This document shows, in pieces, positions 17,762-25,442 of a stretch of 64,000 bases of DNA. The DNA is taken from NCBI GenBank assembly GCA_016794985.1, contig JAEUIQ010000087.1, positions 1-64,000 of the forward strand, given 5' to 3'. Position 1 is the first letter of the stretch. Every line of letters starts with the position of its first letter. The translations under genes were made by a program, and so were the position numbers. The notes under the pieces were generated by a model. It made no database searches. It saw nothing but the letters and a program-made list of their open reading frames with translations, and was not told where the DNA came from. Origin of the DNA: Planctomycetaceae bacterium (GTDB lineage: Bacteria > Planctomycetota > Planctomycetia > Pirellulales > Pirellulaceae).

Positions 17762-18868
17762 ATGAGAGCTGGAGTGGTATGGCGGGAAGGGCGTGGGTTC
17801 TGGGGAATGGGTTCCTTATTGCTGTGGTTGTTCGCCGCGAATCTAACGGTGGCCGCGCTGCAACCCAGCGATGAGGGTGCCGTTCAGGTCGCTGCGAAGG
17901 ATGGTGCCGCCCGGTCCGGCGGCAAGAAAACCTTGGAAGTAGCCTTTGTCACAAATCAAATTGCGAACTTTTGGAACATTGCCAAGGCCGGTTGCGAGGA
18001 TGCCGAGGCCGAACTTAGCGATGATGAATACGATGTGATCGTGCGGGTCAAGTTCCCCGACCCGGCAACCGTGACGCGACAAAAACAAGACGTGGAGGAT
18101 TTGTTGGCCTCCGGCGTGCAAGCGATCGCAATTAGCCCGATTAGTGCTGACGACCAAGTGCCGCTGCTCAATGAATGGGCGCGCAAAGTTCCTCTGCTGA
18201 CTCACGATTCGGATTCACCCAAGTCGAATCGTTTGGTCTACATTGGGATGGACAATTATGCTGCCGGTCGGATGGCGGGTGAAATGGTCAAGAAGGCGTT
18301 GCCCAAAGGCGGAAAGGTCGCGTTGTTCATCGGCCGACTGGAGCAAGATAATTCGAAGCTCCGTCGCCAAGGTGTCATTGATGTTTTGATGGGCGTGGAC
18401 GAGTTGGGCGAAACGTTCTCGCCGGTCGATGAGGTGATTTCGAACGACACCTACGAAATCGTTGGAACATACTTGGATCAGGGTAGTAGTGATGTCGCGC
18501 TGCGCAAGGCCGAAGATGCCTTGTCTGCCTATAGCGATTTGGCCGCAATGGTCGGCTTGTTCGAATACAACCCACCTGAAATCATCAAGGCCGTCGAAAA
18601 ACGTCGTAAGTTAAATCAAATTGCCATCATCGGATTCGATGAGAACAATGCAACGTTGACCGGGATTCGCGAGGGTTATGTCGCGGGAACTGTCGTACAG
18701 AACCCCTACGAGTATGGATTTCAATCGGTGCGCGTATTGACGGAATTACTCAAAGGCAACAAAGACATTATTCCAGCGAACAAGTACATCGACATCCCGC
18801 CGCGGGCAGTCACCAAGGAGAACTTGGACGAGTATTGGGACGAACTTCGATCTTTAATGGCCCGTTAA
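17762..18868 (+). CDS. Sugar ABC transporter substrate-binding protein (LacI-type periplasmic fold)
   Basis: 368 residues. A hydrophobic signal sequence lies at about residues 12-33. The mature domain begins near KTLEVAFVTNQIANFWNIAKAG, the typical first strand of ribose/galactose-binding proteins (Peripla_BP_4). Further family features are DLLASGVQAIAISPISAD, the DSDSPKSNRLVYIGMDN strand-turn and an IIGFDENNATLTGI strand near the end. It would capture a sugar outside the inner membrane. No matching permease or ATPase gene is adjacent, so the partners must lie elsewhere. A GGGAG ribosome-binding site precedes ATG 17762. A hairpin terminator follows at 18918-18948. Confidence 0.85.
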   Translation: MRAGVVWREGRGFWGMGSLLLWLFAANLTVAALQPSDEGAVQVAAKDGAARSGGKKTLEVAFVTNQIANFWNIAKAGCEDAEAELSDDEYDVIVRVKFPDPATVTRQKQDVEDLLASGVQAIAISPISADDQVPLLNEWARKVPLLTHDSDSPKSNRLVYIGMDNYAAGRMAGEMVKKALPKGGKVALFIGRLEQDNSKLRRQGVIDVLMGVDELGETFSPVDEVISNDTYEIVGTYLDQGSSDVALRKAEDALSAYSDLAAMVGLFEYNPPEIIKAVEKRRKLNQIAIIGFDENNATLTGIREGYVAGTVVQNPYEYGFQSVRVLTELLKGNKDIIPANKYIDIPPRAVTKENLDEYWDELRSLMAR

Positions 18869-18917
18869 GCATTTCATTTTGCGAGCGCGAGGAGTTGCTC
18901 GCTGGTGGACCAAATGA

Positions 18918-18955
18918 AGCGGATGGCGCACTCGCTGTGCCGTCCGCTTTTTAAT
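18918..18955 (+). terminator. Rho-independent terminator after the substrate-binding protein gene
   Basis: AGCGGATGGC at 18918-18927 pairs with GCCGTCCGCT at 18939-18948 (one T-G wobble on the DNA letters), with an 11-base loop, followed at once by TTTTTAATTTT. It sits between two convergent genes, and the run of A on the other side is weak, so it mainly serves the plus strand. Confidence 0.8.
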
Positions 18956-18981
18956 TTTGTGACCATGACTGGTGCCCAAGA

Positions 18982-20589
18982 TCATTTTCGCAGCTTGGTG
19001 GCTAGGGTGCGCAGTTCATTGGGCACAGATTCTTCGAACAATACAAAACTCCATTCTCGATCCTGCATGAGCGCCCGCTTTTGGAGTTGCAGGTCCAACA
19101 GCTGGAGTTCGGATTTGGTCGCTTGAATTTCTGCGGCCAATTCGTGACGAGCCCCGGCCAAGTGCCGTTCGATTTGGCGTTGCCAGGCGTGGCGTTGTCG
19201 TGGCGGGGGCATCTTGGCCAAGAGTTCTTGCTTTTCGGCCATCCATTGAGGGTGGCTGCGTGCGAATGCCGGGACCCGCTCGGGGGAGTAACTCAAATCG
19301 CGGAGGGATTGGTGAAGCTGTACCCTTCGTTCCGATGTCCAAGCGGCGGGGGGTGTCGCCAAGTGAAAGGTGGCGGTGGCGATCGCATAGTTTGGCAAAT
19401 CGATATTCCAAACCAAGCGGGCCAAGCGATCAGTCATTTGATCATACAAGGCTCCACCGATGCCATGCAAAAAACCTTGTGACAGCACGGCTCGCGCGTA
19501 CAAAGTTGTCATGAGTGCTCTGGGGCGAAGACGAATCTGCAACTCGCTAAAACCGAGCAATTGGTCGATGGCAAGTTCGTGGTCCAAATCCAGACGCCAG
19601 ACATCGGAGTGAATCTGAGTGGCTTGTTTAATGTCGGTTCGCCCGGTGCTCATTTGCCAGCCGTCGGCCACGCGGCGCACGAAGACCCGCCGTCGCCAAG
19701 GTTGTTGGGCGGTCCAAAGCCAAAATGGAAGTTCGTACCAACCTTCGTGAACTGCCAAATCTGGCATGGGACGCTGTTGGCCCGCGATACCGTGCCAAAT
19801 TCGGTAGGTGGCCAAGCACTCGTTGTACGACTCAACGAAAGATTCGAGCTGTTCGAGAATCCTAACCACAAACTGCGCGAACGAGCTTGTCTGGCAGAGC
19901 CAAGACAAGGGAACCTCCAGGTTGAAGCATCCTCGGCGCTGTTCGGCCAAGTGTCGCGCAGCCGCGAAGCCGTAGCCCAGGCCGCGGAGTTCCCGGCCCA
20001 GCTCCACGGCATCGGGCCAGATTTCGGTTAGCAGTTCGGCGCTGACCCACGGGGCAGCAACCGATTTGACGCGTTCGGGAACGGTCGCCAATACATCGGG
20101 GTGCTCGATTTGTCGCTCTTCAAAAGGAATGCCGACGCCACCGTAATCGATGGGTACCCGTTGCCGAGTGGGAAGTCTCCAATTTTCAGTCGGGACTAGC
20201 AACGAATTCGTTTTGACGAGATCTTGGTCGATGAGCACGTTGACTGACGCGACGGCATTGGACTTCGCGAATTCGTGCAAGACGAAGTTCTTGAACCAGA
20301 CCCCCGGATGAAACAGCTCCGGTTGGTGGCCGGACAAAAATACTTCGGGAACGGGCGAGTCGGTCGGTTGGGGAGCCTCAGGAACAACCGAGTATTGCTG
20401 AGTCCAACGTTGTGCCAATCGCAACAGTTCGCGTCGCGCTTCTCCGGTCGAATCCACCAACGGCGTCTGTTGGGAGCACGGCTGGACGGCCCAGGGAGTC
20501 TGGTCCCGAGTACGAAACAAGACTTGCCGATCCGTAGTTGGGGCGCGGAGGGTCAATGGTTTTTCCGCACTCGACTCAGACGTCGCCAT
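18982..20589 (-). CDS. Hypothetical protein, distantly BshC-like
   Basis: 535 residues, no signal peptide or membrane segment. The segment EVFLSGHQPELFHPGVWFK at about residues 82-100 resembles the GQQ-GLF-GP loop of BshC, the enzyme that adds cysteine in bacillithiol synthesis. The later segment with RPRALMTTLYARA, then LHGIGGALYDQ, resembles the BshC stretch with conserved SPRALLRP and GGPAE. A helical, charged C-terminus follows, as in BshC's coiled coil. Similarity is remote and no bacillithiol gene (bshA, bshB) is nearby, so the substrate is open. It lies 31 bp downstream of the glycosyltransferase gene on the same strand and is likely co-transcribed. Confidence 0.45.
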   Translation of the reverse strand: MATSESSAEKPLTLRAPTTDRQVLFRTRDQTPWAVQPCSQQTPLVDSTGEARRELLRLAQRWTQQYSVVPEAPQPTDSPVPEVFLSGHQPELFHPGVWFKNFVLHEFAKSNAVASVNVLIDQDLVKTNSLLVPTENWRLPTRQRVPIDYGGVGIPFEERQIEHPDVLATVPERVKSVAAPWVSAELLTEIWPDAVELGRELRGLGYGFAAARHLAEQRRGCFNLEVPLSWLCQTSSFAQFVVRILEQLESFVESYNECLATYRIWHGIAGQQRPMPDLAVHEGWYELPFWLWTAQQPWRRRVFVRRVADGWQMSTGRTDIKQATQIHSDVWRLDLDHELAIDQLLGFSELQIRLRPRALMTTLYARAVLSQGFLHGIGGALYDQMTDRLARLVWNIDLPNYAIATATFHLATPPAAWTSERRVQLHQSLRDLSYSPERVPAFARSHPQWMAEKQELLAKMPPPRQRHAWQRQIERHLAGARHELAAEIQATKSELQLLDLQLQKRALMQDREWSFVLFEESVPNELRTLATKLRK

Positions 20590-20620
20590 TTCTTGCCGCG
20601 CAACCCTTCTCGAAGGCCAT

Positions 20621-21505
20621 TCAAATCACAATCGCAGGGACCGGGCCTGCGTCGCATGGGCATGGGAGTGCCGCAAGGCTGACGTTGATGACTCGCTGAT
20701 AGTAGTCCAAGCGTCGTTGCATGTCATCCAACGCTTCGCCGAAGGACCGAGTTTCCTGAGTATAGACTCGTGGGACTGCCAGTTCGACGATCTTGAAACC
20801 ATGGCAAGCGGCTTGGACCCACAATTCCAAGGGCATGCCGTAACCGAATTCCGTGATCGTCAGTTTCTGCAAACTGGAAACGCGATAAGCCTTGAATCCA
20901 CAAAAAGAATCCGTCAGCGTGAAACCCAGTTGGCGGTTTAACGCTGCCGTCACGCGGCGGTTGACTTCACGTCGTTGCTCTGGGGCATCTGAATCGCCCG
21001 CAAATTTCTTCAGATAGCGACTACCAGAAACAATGTCCACATCGGATTGGACCGCCGTCTCGACAAATTGCCCGATCAATTGGGGTTGGTGTTGTCCGTC
21101 GCAATCGATCGTCACTAGCCACTGAAATTGCTGGGCGATCGCGTATTCGAAAGCCGAAGCCAAAGCCCCACCATACCCGCGGTTAACCGAGTGATTCAAG
21201 ACGCGAATCCCGGTCGCGAGCGTCTCGCTGGCAGGACACGCATCAAGGCGTCGAGCTAATTTATCGCGAGTTCCGTCGGTCGAACCGTCGTCCACCACCA
21301 GAATATATGGACTGTGTTGCTTGACGGCATCGAGAACGTCGTCGACATGACCCACTTCGTTGAAGACAGGAATTGCCGTCAGGAACAACGGGCCGGCCGT
21401 TATCGCACTTTGTCGATCGTTCGGTTGCAACTGCGAACTTCGGGAATCCGCTTGATTCGCTGAACTTGAAGCCGACTTCGACTCCGGTAAACGGCTTTGT
21501 GACAT
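20621..21505 (-). CDS. Family 2 glycosyltransferase (polyprenyl-phosphate type)
   Basis: 294 residues. After a polar N-terminal tail of about 40 residues, the GT-A fold begins with FLTAIPVFNE. The nucleotide-binding VDDGSTDGT and the metal-binding DCDGQHQP follow, with TDSFCGFKAYR further on. This pattern matches dolichyl-phosphate mannose synthase-like enzymes and other polyprenyl-phosphate glycosyltransferases. There is no C-terminal membrane segment. The donor sugar cannot be read from sequence. It is upstream gene of a two-gene unit with the BshC-like protein. Confidence 0.85.
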   Translation of the reverse strand: MSQSRLPESKSASSSANQADSRSSQLQPNDRQSAITAGPLFLTAIPVFNEVGHVDDVLDAVKQHSPYILVVDDGSTDGTRDKLARRLDACPASETLATGIRVLNHSVNRGYGGALASAFEYAIAQQFQWLVTIDCDGQHQPQLIGQFVETAVQSDVDIVSGSRYLKKFAGDSDAPEQRREVNRRVTAALNRQLGFTLTDSFCGFKAYRVSSLQKLTITEFGYGMPLELWVQAACHGFKIVELAVPRVYTQETRSFGEALDDMQRRLDYYQRVINVSLAALPCPCDAGPVPAIVI

Positions 21506-21616
21506 GCGAAACTTGCTCCAAACGCTGCGTGGCCCCTTCTGTGCAGTATACGCCGTTCGAGTAGGATGGTCACCACCGTATCATTCCAGGAATGACTTAC
21601 TCCGAAAGACGACGCG

Positions 21617-22609
21617 ATGTTTCACAGGACATTTGGTAAGAACGGCCCAGCCGTTTCCGAAGTTGGAATTGGTTGTTGGCAAATTGGCGGAACCGAATGG
21701 GGCGACGTTTCCGACGATCAAGCACTCGATACCCTCCGCGCAGCGGTCGGAGCCGGGATCACGTTCATCGATACCGCCGACATCTATGGAGGTGGTCGCA
21801 GTGAGCGGTTGATTGGACGGTTCGTTAAAGAGCAGGGGGCTCGCGAGAAATTTTTTATCGCTTCGAAATTAGGGCGACGCAGTGACCCGGGTTGGCCCGA
21901 CAATTTCAGTCCGACCACGATTCGTAAGCACACCGAGGACTCGTTGCAACGATTGGGAGTTGAAGCGTTGGACTTGACCCAAACCCATTGCTTGCCACTG
22001 GAAAAGTTGAAGCATCATGCGGTTTTTGAAACGCTGGCCGACCTACAAAAATCCGGAAAAATTCTGCGGTTTGGCGCTTCGGTGGAAACGATTGCCGAAG
22101 CGCGCGAGTGTATGGATATTCCTGGCCTGGCGTCGTTGCAGATTATCTTCAACATCTTCCGGCAACAACCCATCACGGAACTCTTTCCGTTGGCGGTCGA
22201 AAAAGGGATCGCTCTCATCATTCGGCTGCCTTTGGCCAGTGGAATGTTGGCTGGCAAGTTCAATCCCCAATCGGCCTTCGCCGCCACGGACCATCGACAC
22301 TTCAATCGCGATGGAGAAAGTTTTAATGTCGGTGAGACTTTTTCTGGTGTGCCGTGGGAACTAGGGCTACAAGTTGTCGAGGAGTTTCGTCCTTTGGTTC
22401 CTGCTGGAGCGACCATGGCCCAGTGGGCACTGCGTTGGTGCTTGGACCACCCCGCCGTTACGGTGGTGATACCCGGGGCGAAGCATCCGGAGCAGGCTCG
22501 GCAAAACGCCGCGAGTAGCGATCTGACGCCACTAACGAAGGCCGTGCATCAACAGCTTCAAGAAACCTTTGAACGAAGAATTCGTCCGCGAATCAAAGGT
22601 AAAGTTTGA
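21617..22609 (+). CDS. Aldo/keto reductase
   Basis: 330 residues of a single (beta/alpha)8 domain. The catalytic tetrad can be read: aspartate and tyrosine in DTADIYGGGRSE (about residues 53-64), lysine in IASKLGRR and histidine in LTQTHCLP. The C-terminal VVIPGAKHPEQARQNAA binds the NADP phosphate. It reduces an unknown aldehyde or ketone in the cytoplasm. It is divergent from the glycosyltransferase, with 111 bp between the starts. No operon partner is visible. Confidence 0.9.
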   Translation: MFHRTFGKNGPAVSEVGIGCWQIGGTEWGDVSDDQALDTLRAAVGAGITFIDTADIYGGGRSERLIGRFVKEQGAREKFFIASKLGRRSDPGWPDNFSPTTIRKHTEDSLQRLGVEALDLTQTHCLPLEKLKHHAVFETLADLQKSGKILRFGASVETIAEARECMDIPGLASLQIIFNIFRQQPITELFPLAVEKGIALIIRLPLASGMLAGKFNPQSAFAATDHRHFNRDGESFNVGETFSGVPWELGLQVVEEFRPLVPAGATMAQWALRWCLDHPAVTVVIPGAKHPEQARQNAASSDLTPLTKAVHQQLQETFERRIRPRIKGKV

Positions 22610-22740
22610 CACGGTCAAAGTTTGCTGCACCGGTTTGCCGCTCGCGCCAAGACCGAGGTTGTCGAGCTGGCCGCGGATGGATCCATGACCAGCGCGAGTT
22701 GAATCGCGGAGCGATCCGTGACGATCACGAGAGCCGTGTT

Positions 22741-23973
22741 CTAGTTCCAATCGCTGTTGTAGCCGGTCCGCGGAGCGCGAGAGTCATCTTGCCAGTCGCT
22801 GTTATTCGTGCGAGTAGAATCGGTTGTCTCCGTAGTCGTTGGGGCTGCGCTATCCATGGTTTGATAACTCGCCAAGCGAACCGGCGAATAGGCCCACTTT
22901 TGCTGCACGTCGCGATGGGCGGATTGATCGAAGGAAGGGCCGCTCGAGGGCGTGTTGTACTCCCAACGTAGTGCGGGTTGCGGATCCTGCCAGTTATTGC
23001 CTGGCACCGGCGCCTCCACGTTTGATTCGCGAGACGGAGTCGTGCCTTGGCCTAAATTGTCACGCAGGATCGGAAGTGGGGAGCTAGGCGATCCTGATCG
23101 AGTGGACGGTGTCCCCATTTCAGGACTCGGAGCGTCGAAACTTGATGGTGTCGGTGTCGAAAAGGTCGGCGGTGCCGAGCGACGCGAGGGTGTTTGAAAA
23201 CCACTGTAGGTGCTCATCCCGCTATAGGCTGTGGGACTGGCGTATGGATTGCTAAATGCCACGCCATTGGGCGAAGGAAATGCCGGGCGGAAACTTCCTT
23301 GTCGAAGCCCCGCGTAAGGGTCAGCAACCGGAACTTGGGCTCCCAGAACGGGCACACCGTCGGCTGGCTGGGGCGTTCCATAAGTATTGGGAATAGCTCC
23401 CGTGGTCCCCGGATAGTAGCCGGCAGCTGGTGCAGCCACTCCTCCCGGAATGCCACAGGTGGTGCAACCGGGACTGGCCACGCCACAGGTCGTGCAGCCA
23501 TTGTTCACGCCGCAGTCGTTGGTGATTGTCGTTACGGGGACTTGATAGTTCTGTGTTTGATAGACGGGACGATACGTGGTGTAAGGAATGCGTTGCAATT
23601 GCCATTGATGGTCCGTGCAAGGTCGCATGCAGGTGGTCACGCACCCCGTGTTCGGGTCGGTGCTGGTGACCGGGCGGTAGTTTGTCACCGGTACTCGTTG
23701 CCACGTCGTGCGGTAATCGGTGTAGGGTACGTAATTCACGGTCACTCTTTGACAGGTTTGCAAGCACGTTTGTTGGCATTGGCCCGGTTGCAAATAAGTC
23801 GGAGCGTTTGTGAATGATCCGGAAGTTGCCATATACCCGACGGGAGTCGTTTGGTTCTTCTTGCCACACTTATCTTTGATCCAATCCAATAGTGGACCGG
23901 CTTGAGCTTGTGCGGGCAGCAATAGGAAAGACAAACAAAAAGCGAGGGCTGTTGCAATGTTCAACGGGCGCAT
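22741..23973 (-). CDS. Secreted protein with YRPV-type repeats and cysteine-rich region
   Basis: 410 residues from ATG 23973 (an in-frame ATG also exists at 24030, but the later start gives a clean signal peptide at residues 1-26). The first half of the mature protein has a tyrosine/threonine-rich repeat (YTDYRTTWQRVPVTNYRPV and YTTYRPVYQTQNYQVPV) of about 50 residues per unit. Cysteine pairs appear in it (QCQQTCLQTCQ, CVTTCMRPC), followed by CTTCG repeats. The second half is proline/serine/threonine-rich and disordered. Proteins with YRPV repeats and signal peptides are common in planctomycetes and are thought to belong to the cell surface. The function is unknown. Confidence 0.7.
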   Translation of the reverse strand: MRPLNIATALAFCLSFLLLPAQAQAGPLLDWIKDKCGKKNQTTPVGYMATSGSFTNAPTYLQPGQCQQTCLQTCQRVTVNYVPYTDYRTTWQRVPVTNYRPVTSTDPNTGCVTTCMRPCTDHQWQLQRIPYTTYRPVYQTQNYQVPVTTITNDCGVNNGCTTCGVASPGCTTCGIPGGVAAPAAGYYPGTTGAIPNTYGTPQPADGVPVLGAQVPVADPYAGLRQGSFRPAFPSPNGVAFSNPYASPTAYSGMSTYSGFQTPSRRSAPPTFSTPTPSSFDAPSPEMGTPSTRSGSPSSPLPILRDNLGQGTTPSRESNVEAPVPGNNWQDPQPALRWEYNTPSSGPSFDQSAHRDVQQKWAYSPVRLASYQTMDSAAPTTTETTDSTRTNNSDWQDDSRAPRTGYNSDWN

Positions 23974-24576
23974 CGTTGGAGACTCCTTCGACGGGAGAGC
24001 GGGTACTTCGGACGCCGAATCGTAGTTCACTCTGGCAAAAGGGGCCGAAAAAACTGAATTGATCAGGCGATCCGTTCGCGCAATCGTGATGATCGGGAAA
24101 TCTGTAGCGAAAAGTCTGATTGTTCCGGCCCCGCATGCCCGAAAGTGGTCGCGTCATAATGAAGCCAAACGACGTTCAGCTTTGATGCGGCTTTTGTATC
24201 GCGGAAATAGGGTGCAACGACGGACCGGTCGTTGGCGCCATCCCTGGACCATGACCCGCAAACAGCAACCGCATTTTTCGAGATCGGTGGACGGCACAAG
24301 ACGTTTACCCACGAGCGATCTGATAGCCCTGCTTCATCGCCACTCCCAGCGAATTGCCCTCTTAATATGACCCTAATCGAACGGAATTGGGGTTAAACAT
24401 TCCGATCACCAACCGTCCGTATTGGAATTCCTTCTCAGAGTGTTAACATTTATCTTGAGGTTACGATCGCGTCCTGCCTCGTGCCTGATTGGGTACCCAT
24501 GGCGAGCGATTGATGGTATTTCAAAGTCGCTGGCTGGCGGTATTTTAACGCGATCATCAGAGAAGGTTGCACTTGA
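23974..24576. other. Intergenic region between divergent YRPV protein and FhcC-like gene
   Basis: These 603 bases contain no convincing gene; short open frames lack codon character and conserved motifs. Both promoters should lie here. No clear riboswitch, hairpin or repeat was seen. Confidence 0.35.
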
Positions 24577-25392
24577 ATGGCTTTGGAAATCAGCACTCGA
24601 CAGCCTTTGCCGTGCTCGATGGATTTGCCGAAGCTGGATGAAGCTTTATGCGAAGCTTCTGCTGCGAAGATTGCCGAGCTATACCGAGTTCCGATTCGAT
24701 TGGGGAAGGACTCGCTAGAGTTTGGTGATCTTTTCAGTTGTCGCAATGTTGGTCCACAACCCAGCCTCGTCTGGACAGGCGACACGCAACGATTGAACGG
24801 TGTGGCTTGTGATTGGCGAGCCGGACTGGTGCGCGTTGAAGGCAACGTGGGTGATCGCGCCGGTAGTGCCATGCGGGGGGGGCGTCTGGAAGTTGCTGGG
24901 TCTGCTGGGCATTGGTTGGCTTGTGATTTGAAGGGCGGAACCATCGTGGTCGAGGGCAATTGCGGGCAGTTCGCGGCGGCGTCGCAACCGGCACAACGTC
25001 GCGGAATATTGGGTGGTGTGTTGGTAGTGCGTGGCTCTGCCGGGAGCGGACTTGGACGTAGAATGCGGCGTGGCATGGTGGTCATTGAAGGCGATGTCGA
25101 CGGGCCAGCGAACGAAATGTTGGCAGGCACGATGATATTGGGTGGACGTGTCTCCGGTGGAATTGGGACGCTGATGAAGCGAGGCACGATTGTTTGCCTT
25201 CAGGAGCCAAATGAATTACAATCGGCCGGTCTGTCGCGAGGTATTACAATTGAGCCGTTGGTTTGGCGGTTGATCCGGCGTCATTTAGAGGCTCAGAATG
25301 TTCAGCTGCAACAAAGCACCAGCGGCAAGTTTCAGCTTTATCACGCCCCAGCATTTACCGGATCACGAGGCGAGATTTGGGTCGCCCGCTAA
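24577..25392 (+). CDS. fhcC: Formylmethanofuran dehydrogenase subunit C-like protein
   Basis: 271 residues. From residue 80 on there is a right-handed beta-helix with glycine repeats of about 20 residues (VRVEGNVGDRAGSAMRGG, IVVEGNCGQFAAAS, VVRGSAGSGLGRRMRRG, MILGGRVSGGIGT). This is the GXGXG fold shared by the glutamate synthase tail and FwdC/FmdC/FhcC. In planctomycetes and methylotrophs the FhcABCD complex releases formate from formyl-methanofuran in the tetrahydromethanopterin pathway of C1 oxidation. No other C1 gene is in the window, so this subunit stands alone. It lies 50 bp before the DUF1549 gene on the same strand, which may be chance. Confidence 0.75.
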   Translation: MALEISTRQPLPCSMDLPKLDEALCEASAAKIAELYRVPIRLGKDSLEFGDLFSCRNVGPQPSLVWTGDTQRLNGVACDWRAGLVRVEGNVGDRAGSAMRGGRLEVAGSAGHWLACDLKGGTIVVEGNCGQFAAASQPAQRRGILGGVLVVRGSAGSGLGRRMRRGMVVIEGDVDGPANEMLAGTMILGGRVSGGIGTLMKRGTIVCLQEPNELQSAGLSRGITIEPLVWRLIRRHLEAQNVQLQQSTSGKFQLYHAPAFTGSRGEIWVAR

Positions 25393-25442
25393 ATGGTAAC
25401 GCAGCTTGGTTCCGCCAAGGCGGAAGGTGGAAGCGTTCGACT

